Notes: a model not told the origin generated them from the letters alone. A stretch of DNA of 64,000 nucleotides from Actinoallomurus spadix (GCF_024055725.1 NZ_JAMXMX010000016.1:1-64000), one strand, 5' to 3'. Shown: positions 31,874 to 41,087, numbered from the stretch's first letter. Numbers and translations: made by a program.

Positions 31874-32309
31874 CGATCACCGCCAGGTACAGGTCGTCGT
31901 CGTCCGCCAGTTCGTCCTCCGTCTGCGGGTCCTCGACCGTGATGAGGCCCTTGGAGAGCAGGTCGCCGAGCAGGACGCGGACGGTGACGGTCGGAAGGTT
32001 CAGTTGTCCGGCGATCTCGGCCACCGACATCGGCTCCTCGCAGAGCCGGACGACGGCCTGATGCTCGGGGTCCATGCCGAGTTCCGGGGCCGCGGGCAGC
32101 CCCGTCGCCACGACCATCGTGATCAGGTCGAACGTGCCGCGGACCGGTTCCGTACGGCCACGGGTCATGACGTACGGGCGGACGAGCGGACCGGCCTGCT
32201 CGTCGAGCCACCGTTCGTGTGACTCGTCCCCGTCCACGATCGCTCCCTCCGGCTCGGCGTCGGGCAGACCCTTCGACGCCTCCTCCTGCTCCGGATCGCT
32301 CATGGTCAC
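31854..32309 (-). CDS. cvnC: Conservon protein CvnC, DUF742
   Basis: About 151 residues. The DUF742 pattern is clear: LVRPYVMTRGRTEPVRG followed by FDLITMVVAT, LGMDPEHQAVVRLC, SVAEIAGQLNLP (a winged-helix-like segment) and VLLGDLLSKGLITV. The GTG at 32309 overlaps the cvnB stop by 4 bases (GTGA); an ATG two codons later (MSDPEQEE) is equally possible. The N-terminal 45 residues are acidic and variable. It is thought to connect the CvnB/CvnD proteins in the relay. Confidence 0.9.
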   Translation of the reverse strand: MTMSDPEQEEASKGLPDAEPEGAIVDGDESHERWLDEQAGPLVRPYVMTRGRTEPVRGTFDLITMVVATGLPAAPELGMDPEHQAVVRLCEEPMSVAEIAGQLNLPTVTVRVLLGDLLSKGLITVEDPQTEDELADDDDLYLAVIDGLKAL

Positions 32310-32719
32310 GGCACCGAGTCCGCGGTGCGGGAGGCGGCCGTCAGGTGATGGCCGAGTCCGGTGACGAGCATCTCCATCTCGTAGGCGATCAGGCCGATGT
32401 CGGCCTGCTCACTGCTGAGGACGGCGAGACAGGCGCCCTGGCCGGCGACGGTCACGAGGAGGTACGCCGATCGCATCTCCACGATGGTCTGCAGCACGGG
32501 GCCGCCGTCGAAGCGCTCTCCCACCCCCTTGGCCAGGGACTGAATGCCTGCCGCGACCGCGGACAGGTGCTCGGCGTCATCCTGGTCGAAGTCCTTCGAC
32601 GCGGCCATCAGCAGGCCGTCGGCGGACAGGACGATCGCGTGCCTGGCCTCCTTGACACGCCCCACGAGGTCGTCGAGCAACCAGGCCAGCTCGGCGGGAG
32701 GTTCTGTCTTCTGCGCCAC
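32306..32719 (-). CDS. cvnB: Conservon protein CvnB, roadblock/LC7 domain
   Basis: A 137-residue Roadblock/LC7 protein: LAWLLDDLVGRVKEARHAIV, LSADGLLMAASKDFDQDDAE, LSAVAAGIQSLAKGV, and YLLVTVAGQGACLAVLSS. Such proteins bind and regulate small GTPases such as CvnD. It starts 11 bp after cvnA and overlaps cvnC, consistent with an operon. Length and motif order are exactly those of known CvnB. Confidence 0.93.
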   Translation of the reverse strand: MAQKTEPPAELAWLLDDLVGRVKEARHAIVLSADGLLMAASKDFDQDDAEHLSAVAAGIQSLAKGVGERFDGGPVLQTIVEMRSAYLLVTVAGQGACLAVLSSEQADIGLIAYEMEMLVTGLGHHLTAASRTADSVP

Positions 32720-32730
32720 TACCAGTCCTT

Positions 32731-35229
32731 CTACGCTTCTTCGTCTACGGTCGGGTCGGTCTCGAGGCCGGTTTCCCCGGGGGACCTGGCCGCCTCGGCT
32801 CTGCCGCGCCGGGTGCCGGCCTGCAGGCCGCTGATGGACCTGCGGACGTTGTCGGGCGACCGGCCGCCGCCGACGGTCCTGTCCCTGTCTTCCTCCGGTG
32901 CGACGGCGGGCCGCTTGCCCGTCCGCAGGGGAGCGGCGATGCTCGCCTGGGGCACGCGGATCGGCAGTCCCGACGGTGTGGTCGACGCCTCGGCGGCGTG
33001 CGTCGCCTCCTCGTTCTCCTCTCCCGCCACCGTCTCGGGGCTGTTCCGCGGTGGCGGCGTGAGCGCCGTCACGGGCGCCACCGCGCGTCCCGGCGACCTG
33101 TCGGCCGGCCGGCGGATCGGGCTCTTACGGCGTCTTCTCGGGAATCCCTCGGGAGTGCGTTCCCGGGGTTCGTCTCCGGACGTGGCACTGGACTCGTCAT
33201 CGGCATCGGGAAATTCGTCAGGGGATCGGGACGAGGAGACGACGGCCGCCACGGCGGTGGCGGTGGTCGTGGGCGCGGCGGCGATCGCGACGGGCCGGCT
33301 CTCGGCGAGCGTCCTGGTGCTCTTTCTCGGCGCGGCGTCCTCGGGCGAGGTCTCGCTGATCAGCTCCCGGGGGATCAGGACGACCGCGGTCGTCCCGCCG
33401 TAGGACGAATGCTTCAGTGAGACCCCGACGTCGTAGCGCTCGGCCAGCCGGCCGACGACGTAGAGCCCGAGGTGGACCGAGCTGGACAGGTTGAACTCGG
33501 GAGGGTCGCTGATCCGCTCGTTGAGGGACGCGAGCAGCTCGTCGGTCATGCCGAGGCCGTGGTCCTCGATCTCGATGACGTATCCCTTGGCGACCTTGCG
33601 GCCGCTGACCTCGACCTGGGTGTAGGGCGGGGAGAACGAAAGGGCGTTCTCGATCAGCTCGGCGAGCAGGTGGACGATGTCGCCGACGGACCGGCCGGCC
33701 AGTGAGACGTCGCCGATGGTCGAGGCGACGGTCACCCGGGTGTAGTCCTCGACCTCGGCCACGGCGGACCGTACGACGTCGATCATGGGGACCGGACGCC
33801 GCCAGCCACGGGCCGGTGTGGAGCCGGACAGGACGATGAGGTTCTCCGCGTTGCGCCGCATCCGGGTCGCGAGGTGATCGACGCGGAAGATCTCCTCCAG
33901 GTCTTTCGGGTCGTCGTTCCGGCGCTCGATATCGTCGAGGAGGGTGAGCTGCCGGTGGACGAGGGTCTGGGACCGGCGGGCGAGGCTGAGCAGGATGTCG
34001 CGGAACCCGCGCCGCAGCTCGGCCTGTTCGACCGCGGTACGGATCGCGGTCTCTTGTACCGAGTTGAACGCGTGGCCGACCTGGCCGATCTCGTCGTTAC
34101 CGAAGGCCAGGGGTGGGGCCTCCGCGGCGACGTCCACGTTCTCGCCGTGGCCGAGCCGTTCCACGACGCTGGGAAGACGCCGGTCGGCCAGTTCGAGCGC
34201 GGCGTTGCGCAGCTTCTCCAGCTGCCGGAGGAGGGCACGGGTCGTGGTGATGGACACGACGACGGACGCGATGACCGCGATGAGGCCGAGGCCGCCCGCC
34301 AGGACGAGCCGTACGATGACGCCGATGGCGACAGGGGCGGCGCGGTCCACCAGCTCGTCGCCGGCGTCCAGCGTCAGTTTCTCCAGCTGGGTCATGATCG
34401 GCTGCACGGTCGTCTGCCACTGCGCGGCGGAGACGGGCGGGCGCGCGCCTGTCCGTCCCTTCTCCACCAGACGGTCCTCCATCTGGCGGAATCGCACGAA
34501 TTCGGCGCCCTTGGTCAGTCGGTCGTACCGGGCGCGGTCGGCCGCCGGCAGTTCCGCCGCGGCCTGCTCGTGGAGCAGCCGCTGTGCGCCGACCAGCTCG
34601 GCGAACTGCGCGTGCTCGGTGCCGGTGAAATGGCCCGCCGCGAGGGATCCGGCGAGGAGCGCGTCCTCCCGGGCGAGGACTTCCTTCGCCCACGTCATCG
34701 AGACCAGCGTGCGGCTGTCGGCGGCGACTCGCTGGTCGCTGAGGCCGCCCGCCGCGCGGTAGATCCGGAAGGTGGCGTCGATGATGTCGTCGAACGCCGC
34801 GGTCGCCCGGTCGCGCTTCACCAGCCGTGTGTCGATGGCCTGCCGGCCCGTCCGGAGGTCATCGAGCCTGGTGAAGGACTCCTTGATCCGCGCCTTGAGC
34901 TCGGCGCTGGCGAAGCGGGAGACGTCCCCGCCGGCGGCCAGGGACCGGAATCGCCCGACGGCGGCGTCGGTTCGGGGCCGCTGGGCGTCTAGTGCCTGCC
35001 GCTCTGAAGCCCTGGGACGCCCGAGGTACACCATGGACAGCCGACGCTCCTGCTGGAGCGCGGTGACCAAGGTCACGCCGGGCCGGCTGACCTTCTGGTC
35101 GATGGTGTTGACGCCCAGGAGGTTCAGACCGTCCCGGAGCGTGACCCAGGCGGCGAAGGCCCAGAGCGCGGCGAGCGACACGAGAAGTGCGGTGATCTTC
35201 GTGCGAAGACGCGAGTTACGAAAGCGCAT
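32731..35229 (-). CDS. cvnA: Conservon sensor kinase-like protein CvnA
   Basis: An 832-residue membrane protein. Helix near residues 12-30 (ITALLVSLAALWAFAAW), a nitrate/nitrite-sensing type (NIT) extracellular domain to about 300, second helix near 305-330, a HAMP-like linker, then a histidine-kinase-like ATPase with AELIENALSFSPP (N box), IEDHGLGMTDE (G1) and SVHLGLYVVGRLA (G2). The phospho-acceptor His region is atypical, as in other CvnA proteins (RRSQTLVHRQLTLLDDIE). The last 200 residues are a low-complexity Pro/Ser/Arg tail. It starts the conservon and is 232 bp from the end of the diterpenoid genes on the same strand. Confidence 0.92.
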   Translation of the reverse strand: MRFRNSRLRTKITALLVSLAALWAFAAWVTLRDGLNLLGVNTIDQKVSRPGVTLVTALQQERRLSMVYLGRPRASERQALDAQRPRTDAAVGRFRSLAAGGDVSRFASAELKARIKESFTRLDDLRTGRQAIDTRLVKRDRATAAFDDIIDATFRIYRAAGGLSDQRVAADSRTLVSMTWAKEVLAREDALLAGSLAAGHFTGTEHAQFAELVGAQRLLHEQAAAELPAADRARYDRLTKGAEFVRFRQMEDRLVEKGRTGARPPVSAAQWQTTVQPIMTQLEKLTLDAGDELVDRAAPVAIGVIVRLVLAGGLGLIAVIASVVVSITTTRALLRQLEKLRNAALELADRRLPSVVERLGHGENVDVAAEAPPLAFGNDEIGQVGHAFNSVQETAIRTAVEQAELRRGFRDILLSLARRSQTLVHRQLTLLDDIERRNDDPKDLEEIFRVDHLATRMRRNAENLIVLSGSTPARGWRRPVPMIDVVRSAVAEVEDYTRVTVASTIGDVSLAGRSVGDIVHLLAELIENALSFSPPYTQVEVSGRKVAKGYVIEIEDHGLGMTDELLASLNERISDPPEFNLSSSVHLGLYVVGRLAERYDVGVSLKHSSYGGTTAVVLIPRELISETSPEDAAPRKSTRTLAESRPVAIAAAPTTTATAVAAVVSSSRSPDEFPDADDESSATSGDEPRERTPEGFPRRRRKSPIRRPADRSPGRAVAPVTALTPPPRNSPETVAGEENEEATHAAEASTTPSGLPIRVPQASIAAPLRTGKRPAVAPEEDRDRTVGGGRSPDNVRRSISGLQAGTRRGRAEAARSPGETGLETDPTVDEEA

Positions 35230-35461
35230 CCACCAGTTCCAAACCAGATCCTCAGGGATCCGCAGCCCGTCACGAAGGTATGGACGGTGCCGCCACCCGA
35301 TGTCGAAACGCCTCAGGGCGCCATCGCGCCGATCAACGCTCGTCGCACTTTAGCAATGAACAACTCACAGGCTGCAATTATGGAGACTGTTCAACGTTTG
35401 ACCGTTTAAGTGGAGTTTGTCCACTGATGTCGGAACTATTTGCCGTGAGACGGGGATGCCG
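35230..35461 (-). promoter_or_regulatory. AT-richer gap between diterpenoid genes and conservon
   Basis: This 232-bp gap, especially 35340-35440, is markedly AT-richer than the coding DNA and is the probable cvnA promoter region. It has a small hairpin AGTGGA-GTTTG-TCCACT at 35409-35425 close to the end of the cyclase gene, which may weaken read-through. I cannot name convincing -35/-10 boxes. Confidence 0.45.
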
Positions 35462-37090
35462 TCATCTGCCGATTGGCGCGTCATCCCCGGCCCGCACCAT
35501 CACTCCAGACTCGAGCCGTGCCAGCCGCACCGCGGCCAGGACGGCCGCCCGCACGATCGCCGCCGGCCGGTAGAGGTCCTTGTCGTGCCAGAGGGCCGGA
35601 CCGTCCTCTCCCGAACTCGCGGACCGGGCCAGGTAGGCGTATCCGCGCGCCCCCGCGGCCTGGCAGGCACCGTCGCCCGGTCCGACCAGGAGCAGGACCT
35701 GCATCGCGTAGGCGGTCTCCTCCGGAGTGCCCTCCCATCGGCCCCACGAACCGTCCGCGCGCTGGGTCGTGAGCAGCCACCGCACGGCGCGCCGGACCGC
35801 CGGCCGCCCACGGCCGCCGCCGAACCGGCCGAGGGCGAGCGCGCAGCACGCGGTGGCGTAGTACGGCGAGGCGTGCCACCGGTCGTGCCAGCTCCCGTCG
35901 TCCCGCTGATGGTCGAGCAGCAGTGCCGCGAGCCCGGGGACGACCTCCGTGATCCGCGGCGGAGAGTCCGGGTGCCGGACGAGGTACTGCCCGAACGCCT
36001 CCAGGACGTGGGCGTTGGTGCTGACGGAGAAGCCGTCCTCACCTTGCCACGTGCAGAAATGCTCTTCCCTCCGGTACGGCTCCAGACCGTCCAGGCGGAA
36101 CGGAAGGCCGAGCAGGCCGAGCGCGTACAACGCTCCCGCCGTCGTGTCCGCGTCGGCCGGCAGTCCTTCTCCGGCGGGCGTTCCGGCAGGGTTCAGGGCC
36201 TGCCGCAGGCTCGAGAGGACGGTGGGCGGCACGGTAACGTCGATTCCGGCCCGGACGAGGGTGGAGATCACCCAGGCACGCTCGAACACCGTGATCGGCA
36301 GCCCGCAGGGCACCGGACCGCCGTACTGCTCGACCACCGTCTCCAGGAACCGCCGGGCGGGGTCCTCGGGATCGGGCGCCTTCTCGCCGAGCCAGGCCGC
36401 GGTCGCGGCCGGCGAGGCGCCGACGATTCCCGTCGGGCCCGGGCGCGCCGCCGGGACGCCGCGCGCGTCCCCGCCCACCGCCTCCAGGGCGTGGAGGAGC
36501 TTCTCCGGCGGTGCGGTTCCCGCGCCGAGCATCGCGCGCACGGCGGCGAGTCGTCCGGCGCCGTCCAGCCCGCGCGGCGTGCGCGGGCGACCGCCGCCCG
36601 CGACGCCCGGGACGGGAGCCGCAAGGGACCGGTCGATGGACTCGACGAGTGCGGCCGCGATGAGGTCGGCTGCGGGCATGTCCGGAATCGCCCGATCGTC
36701 CAGTTCGTCGGCCAGCAGGGACAGCGCCGCCAGCCCTCGGTCGGCGGCCCGGGCCAGGTCCGTACGGGCGTGGCCGCCGCCGGACCGGCGGAGTTCGGCC
36801 AGCAACGCGTCGGTCGCGCTCAGCGTGGGGACGACGGCGTAGCCGTCCGGCCCGCCCCAGCCCCCGTCCGGCCGTTGCGCCGCCACGAGGAAGTCGAGCC
36901 GCCGGGCATGACCGGCGAGCCAGGGCGCCAGGGCCACGAGCCGTCCCGTCTCGTACACCGACGGGGAGACCTGGCCCCAGGGCGTCGTCGCCAGCCCGGC
37001 CATCAGGTCGGCGGCCGCCGCCGTGACGTCCGGCTCCGCCGGGCCGATCCGCTCGACCGCGCGTGCGGTCGGGTCCCCGCCGACCGTCAC
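35462..37090 (-). CDS. Class II (type B) diterpene cyclase
   Basis: A 542-residue protein of the copalyl/halimadienyl diphosphate synthase group, made of two alpha-barrel domains. Repeats of the QW type are visible: QRPDGGWGG near residue 68 and QRADGSWGRWEG near 440, plus HQRDDGSWHDRW. The protonating acidic motif is DADTTAG near residues 313-319, i.e. DxDT instead of the common DxDD; as I recall, mycobacterial halimadienyl diphosphate synthase also uses a DxDTT form. It should cyclise geranylgeranyl diphosphate by protonation. The GTG at 37090 overlaps the stop of the class I gene by 4 bases. The product skeleton cannot be predicted. Confidence 0.88.
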   Translation of the reverse strand: MTVGGDPTARAVERIGPAEPDVTAAAADLMAGLATTPWGQVSPSVYETGRLVALAPWLAGHARRLDFLVAAQRPDGGWGGPDGYAVVPTLSATDALLAELRRSGGGHARTDLARAADRGLAALSLLADELDDRAIPDMPAADLIAAALVESIDRSLAAPVPGVAGGGRPRTPRGLDGAGRLAAVRAMLGAGTAPPEKLLHALEAVGGDARGVPAARPGPTGIVGASPAATAAWLGEKAPDPEDPARRFLETVVEQYGGPVPCGLPITVFERAWVISTLVRAGIDVTVPPTVLSSLRQALNPAGTPAGEGLPADADTTAGALYALGLLGLPFRLDGLEPYRREEHFCTWQGEDGFSVSTNAHVLEAFGQYLVRHPDSPPRITEVVPGLAALLLDHQRDDGSWHDRWHASPYYATACCALALGRFGGGRGRPAVRRAVRWLLTTQRADGSWGRWEGTPEETAYAMQVLLLVGPGDGACQAAGARGYAYLARSASSGEDGPALWHDKDLYRPAAIVRAAVLAAVRLARLESGVMVRAGDDAPIGR

Positions 37091-37980
37091 AGGGTCCCCC
37101 AGTAGTCGGTGAGCTCCTGGAATCCCTCGCAGAAGTCGACCTGGCGTTCCATGTAGGCGGCCAGGCGCGGGTGAGCGGCGCGCAGCGGTTCGAGGAGCGT
37201 CCGGAACCGCGTGCCGATCACGGCGAGGTGTTCGCGTACATCTCTCTCCGTGACCCCGAGCATGAGCGCGTTCAGGTCGCCCCAGGACAGGTCCCGTTCG
37301 TACGTGCCCAGATCGTTGATCAGGCGCATGGTTCGCTGGGCCTCCCGGCTCGCCGCCAGGATGGCGGGGACGTCCTCGGCCGGGGGCGGTTCGGCGGTGG
37401 CCGCCCAGTGCGAGACGAAGGCGAACGAGAAGCCGAGGTTGTCGGTGTTGTTCAGGTAGTCCGCGAACGCGGGCGCGGGGCCGTCCCCGCGGGCCGCGTT
37501 CCAGTCCCACTCCACCGCCATCGCGGTGAGGAAGCGGTGTAGCTCCTCGCGCCAGACGTCCCGCAGCGCGGGGAACGCGGCAGACGACGCCAGGTCGTCG
37601 CGGATGCCGGCGAGAGCACGTGCCAGGTCGTCACCGTCCGGGGCCGGCGCGCCGTCGGCGACCGCCAGGCACCGCGCCACCACGTCCCGTACCTCGGCCC
37701 GTGAGGTCGCGACATAGTCGATGAGCCAGTCGGCGCCGAAGCTCCAGACCGCGACGCGGTTCGTCATCCGCAGTTCGGCCGCGTCCAGCCACGGCGCGCT
37801 GAACGCCGTACAGAGGCAGACGGTGTTGAACAGAGTGGCGTCGAACGGCTTGGCGCCGAACAGGCCCTCGTAGCGCGCGGCCCACTCGCGTGCCTCACGC
37901 TGGGCGCGGCCGGCCACGGCGCAGACCCGCCCGATCGCGACGGCGGGCAGGGTCGTGCCACTGGTGTCGGGAAGGGACAT
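37087..37980 (-). CDS. Class I terpene (diterpene) synthase
   Basis: A 297-residue all-helical protein. The second metal site reads INDLGTYERD, i.e. N222-D-L-x-T226-x3-D230, an NTD variant of the NSE triad. The first Asp-rich site is unusual: FGADWLIDY (D84, D88) in place of DDxxD. Length and the WRWE-like ending (FQELTDYW) fit bacterial class I synthases. Next to a class II cyclase it most likely removes the diphosphate from the class II product and completes cyclisation, as in ent-kaurene-type pathways. ATG at 37980 has GAGGAA 6 bases upstream. P450 lies 9 bp upstream. Confidence 0.82.
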   Translation of the reverse strand: MSLPDTSGTTLPAVAIGRVCAVAGRAQREAREWAARYEGLFGAKPFDATLFNTVCLCTAFSAPWLDAAELRMTNRVAVWSFGADWLIDYVATSRAEVRDVVARCLAVADGAPAPDGDDLARALAGIRDDLASSAAFPALRDVWREELHRFLTAMAVEWDWNAARGDGPAPAFADYLNNTDNLGFSFAFVSHWAATAEPPPAEDVPAILAASREAQRTMRLINDLGTYERDLSWGDLNALMLGVTERDVREHLAVIGTRFRTLLEPLRAAHPRLAAYMERQVDFCEGFQELTDYWGTL

Positions 37981-37989
37981 GGGCGTTCC

Positions 37990-39366
37990 TCAGGCGTTCG
38001 AGGCGACGCGGTCGCGAGGACGCAGCAGGAACCGGATCCGCTCACTCGGCTTCAGCGTCAGGCCGAGCCGGGGCTCCATCGACGGTGAGCCGTGGATAAC
38101 CGGTTCGAACCGGCTCAGCAGCGCCGCAATGATGAGCTGTGCCTCGATGGTGAAGAAGAAGCTGCCGACACACTGGTGCGGTCCGCCGCCGAAGGTGAGG
38201 AACGCGAACCGGTGCCGTGACCGTCCGGGCGCGAACCGCTCGGGGTCGAAGACCCGCGGATCGGGCCATACGTCGTCCAGCCGGTGTGTGAGGTAGGGAC
38301 TGATGACGACGATCGATCCCTTCCGGATGCGGACGCCGTCGATGACATCGTCCGCGACGACGGTTCGGGGGATGATCCACCCCGGGCTGTAGAGCCGCAG
38401 CACCTCTTGGGCGACCATCTTGGCGTACGACAGTTCGGGCAGGTGGGCGCGCGTCGGATGGTCCGTCCCGACCACCCGGTCGACCTCCGCGTAGAGCTTG
38501 GCGGCGATGTCCGGCCGGGAGTGGAGCACCATCCATAGGAAGGTCAGGATGCTCACCGAGGTCTCCGTCGCGGCAACGAAGATGGCGACGACCCCGTCGC
38601 GGATGTTCTGCTCGTCGAGGCCCTGACCGTTCTCGTCGCGCGCCCGGATGAGCCGGGAGACGATGTCACCGCCGTCCGCCCCCCGCCGCCGGGAGTCGCG
38701 GACGATCGGGAAGATGAGGTCGTCGACCGCCTGGACGGCGCGCTGGAAGGCCCGGTCGCCAGGGAGCGGCACCCAGAACGGCATGAAGGGCAGCAGCATC
38801 CGCGAGCGGAACGAGGACGTCGTCGCGGCCGCCAGCACCCGGCCGAGCTCGTCGGCCTGGTCGAGGGTTATCTTGTCGCCGACGATGACGCGCGTGATCG
38901 CTCGATAGACCAGCCGGGTCATCTCGTCGGCGGCGTCGACCGGGCGGCCGACCGCTCGCCCCGCGAGCTCGTCGACGGCCTCGACGATGGCCCTGGCCAC
39001 GTCGTCGGTGAAGGACGCGATGTTCGGACCGGAGAACAGGGCCTGGAAGGCTCCTTTTTTGAGCGGCCAGGCGGGGTCCGCGCCCGAGGGCTCGCCGACC
39101 AGCCGGCTCAGTGGCTTCCACAGCAGACCCTCGCGACGGTAGTTGTCGGCGTGGTCGCGGAGGACGTGCTGGACGTGGTCGGGACGGGTCACGAGGTACG
39201 GGCGGAACGGTCCGACGACGCCCAGGCGCACGATGTCGCCGCCGGAGATCCTGCCGACCTCGTCGGTCGCCTGAACGGGATCGCGCAGCAGTGCGGGGAG
39301 AAAACGGAACGAGGAAATGGTCTTCGGGTCCCGTGGTCCGGGCATGCCAACGTCGGTCGACGTCAC
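37990..39366 (-). CDS. Cytochrome P450 of the diterpenoid cluster
   Basis: A 458-residue soluble P450. Heme ligand loop FGGGPHQCVGSFF near residues 395-408, ExxR in AQEVLRLYSPG, PERFAPGRS (PERF motif), and the I-helix VAIFVAATETS where the acid-alcohol pair is E-T. The N-terminus has no membrane anchor. The GTG at 39366 is taken as start; an ATG seven codons in (MPGPRDP) is an alternative. It heads a three-gene operon with the two cyclases, so it should oxidise the diterpene. Although conservons can include a P450 (CvnE), its place beyond the terpene genes argues for a biosynthetic role. Confidence 0.9.
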   Translation of the reverse strand: MTSTDVGMPGPRDPKTISSFRFLPALLRDPVQATDEVGRISGGDIVRLGVVGPFRPYLVTRPDHVQHVLRDHADNYRREGLLWKPLSRLVGEPSGADPAWPLKKGAFQALFSGPNIASFTDDVARAIVEAVDELAGRAVGRPVDAADEMTRLVYRAITRVIVGDKITLDQADELGRVLAAATTSSFRSRMLLPFMPFWVPLPGDRAFQRAVQAVDDLIFPIVRDSRRRGADGGDIVSRLIRARDENGQGLDEQNIRDGVVAIFVAATETSVSILTFLWMVLHSRPDIAAKLYAEVDRVVGTDHPTRAHLPELSYAKMVAQEVLRLYSPGWIIPRTVVADDVIDGVRIRKGSIVVISPYLTHRLDDVWPDPRVFDPERFAPGRSRHRFAFLTFGGGPHQCVGSFFFTIEAQLIIAALLSRFEPVIHGSPSMEPRLGLTLKPSERIRFLLRPRDRVASNA

Positions 39367-40019
39367 GGTCGTCCCAATCTGGAAAGTCGGTGGCGGCGTC
39401 CGCGAACGGCGGACCGGCGCCGGGGATTTTCTTCCTCGTGATCGACGGAAGGAGTGTGGCGGACGAGTTTCGTCTGGTCAGATGGCGGTCAACCCGGGTG
39501 AGGAGATGAGAACCGGGCCGCCTGTGCGGCCGATAACTCGTTTAGCACGCCAATCCTTTCCCCTTTGTGGTCGGCGATCCGAAATGTCACATGAGTCGTA
39601 CATCTAATGCTACTTACGGAAAGGTAAGGTTACGCTTCCCCCCTGTCCGGCCGGCGGCCTGGCGAGGAGGCGGACATCGACCGGGGTGCCCGGTCTCCGT
39701 GGCGCTCGGAGCACCTGGGGGGACCGGCCGGCTCCGCGAAACAGGACCTGGCGGCGTCGCGGAACCGGTGCGGCGCAGCCCCCTTTGAGCGGCGCGAACG
39801 CGTCTCCGAGAGGAGTGGGTCGCCAGGTGCGGCCGGAGGCGGGATGGCGGCGCCGGCGGGAGCGCGCGGGGCGCCGCAGGACCGCCGTGCGACACTGCCC
39901 GCGCTCGCCGCAGCGCGGAGTGTGATCTTCTTCTCAATGGAACCGGGGTTTGGAACGGGCCATATGTCGGGAATGCGTCGTTCGGCGCTCTTCCACCTGG
40001 CCGCGGAACGGACACCCGT
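39367..40019. promoter_or_regulatory. Divergent promoter region of the diterpenoid cluster (653 bp)
   Basis: No convincing gene is present. The part around 39520-39640 is AT-richer than the surroundings and contains two TTACG elements 16 bp apart (39614-39618, 39630-39634), a spacing of about one and a half helical turns. The divergent P450 operon and polyprenyl synthase gene must both start here. No regulator gene stands next to it, so control may come from elsewhere, possibly the linked conservon. Confidence 0.45.
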
Positions 40020-41087
40020 ATGCCCCTCGATGTCTCCCCGTACGCGGGAACCGGCGATGCCGCGACCGCGATCCTGTCCCGTTGGAACTCATTGACCGCT
40101 CCGGCGCTGCGGGCGGCGGTGGAGACGTTGCATCCCTGGCCGGCCCGGATGGCGGCGTACGCCTTCGGCTGGGCCGACCGCGACGGACGGCCCTCGGGCC
40201 GGGGCATGGCGGCCGGCGGCAAGGGACTCCGGCCCGCCCTCGTGCTGCTGTGCGCCGGGGCGGCCGGGGCGCCCGCCGAGTCGGCGCTGGCGGGTGCGGT
40301 CGCGGTCGAGCTCGTGCACGCCTTTTCTCTCGTGCACGACGACATCATGGACGGCGACGAACGCCGTCGGCACCGCGCGTCGGTGTGGCACGCCTTCGGT
40401 GTCGGCCCGGCCGTCCTGACCGGTGACGCGCTCCTCGCCCTGGCGATGGCGACGCTGGCCCGGGTGCCCCGACCCGGCGCGGCGGTCGCCATGGAGCGGT
40501 TGTCGGCCACGCTCATCGAGCTGGTGCACGGTCAGGCCGAGGACCTCGCGTTCGAGGATCGGCCCTGGGCCGGGCGGGACGCGGTCACGGTCGAGGAGTA
40601 CGTCGCGATGGCGGAGGCCAAGACGGGTGCGCTGCTCGGTTGCGCCGCGGCCTTGGGGTGCCTGCTCGGTGGAGGCTCGCCGGAGAGGGCCGACAGGATC
40701 GCGGTCATGGGGCGGCAACTCGGTCTGGCCTTCCAGATGACCGACGACCTTCTCGGCATCTGGGGTGATCCCTCCGTCACCGGCAAGCTGGCGTCGAGTG
40801 ACCTGCGGCGCGGCAAGAAGACCCTGCCGGTCCTCGCCGCTCTAGAGGCCGGTACGCCGGCCGCGCGGCGGCTGGGCGAGCTCCTCACGGCGCCGCTCAC
40901 CGCTGAGGGGGATCTCGAACTGGTCCGCGACCTGATCGAGGACGCCGGGGGACGGCAGCGGACCCGGGAGCGGGCCACCGCATGCCTGCGCCGGGCGCTG
41001 GACGTCCTCGACGCCGAAGGCGCGAGCGGCCCGGCCGCCGAGGACCTCGCGGTGCTCTCCCGCTTCCTCGTCGAGCGGGCCTCCTGA
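40020..41087 (+). CDS. Polyprenyl (probably geranylgeranyl) diphosphate synthase
   Basis: A 355-residue trans-isoprenyl diphosphate synthase. First Asp-rich motif DDIMD at residues 107-111 in ELVHAFSLVHDDIMDGDERRR (key part VHDDIMD), GKGLRPALVLL before it, GQAEDLAFED in the middle, KTGALLGCAA, and second motif FQMTDDLLGIWGD. ATG at 40020 follows GGAACGGA. It condenses isopentenyl diphosphate units; next to a class II/class I diterpene cyclase pair, C20 geranylgeranyl diphosphate is the likely product, which is an inference from context and not from the chain-length residues. It is divergent from the cyclase operon. Confidence 0.9.
   Translation: MPLDVSPYAGTGDAATAILSRWNSLTAPALRAAVETLHPWPARMAAYAFGWADRDGRPSGRGMAAGGKGLRPALVLLCAGAAGAPAESALAGAVAVELVHAFSLVHDDIMDGDERRRHRASVWHAFGVGPAVLTGDALLALAMATLARVPRPGAAVAMERLSATLIELVHGQAEDLAFEDRPWAGRDAVTVEEYVAMAEAKTGALLGCAAALGCLLGGGSPERADRIAVMGRQLGLAFQMTDDLLGIWGDPSVTGKLASSDLRRGKKTLPVLAALEAGTPAARRLGELLTAPLTAEGDLELVRDLIEDAGGRQRTRERATACLRRALDVLDAEGASGPAAEDLAVLSRFLVERAS

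Noticed and set aside
37990-39366. P450 as the CvnE member of the conservon
   Set aside because: It is separated from cvnA by two terpene cyclase genes and overlaps or abuts these, so a role in the diterpenoid pathway is more likely.
39614-40516. Minus-strand frame across the cluster promoter region
   Set aside because: It is largely antisense to the polyprenyl diphosphate synthase and has no recognisable domain or ribosome site.
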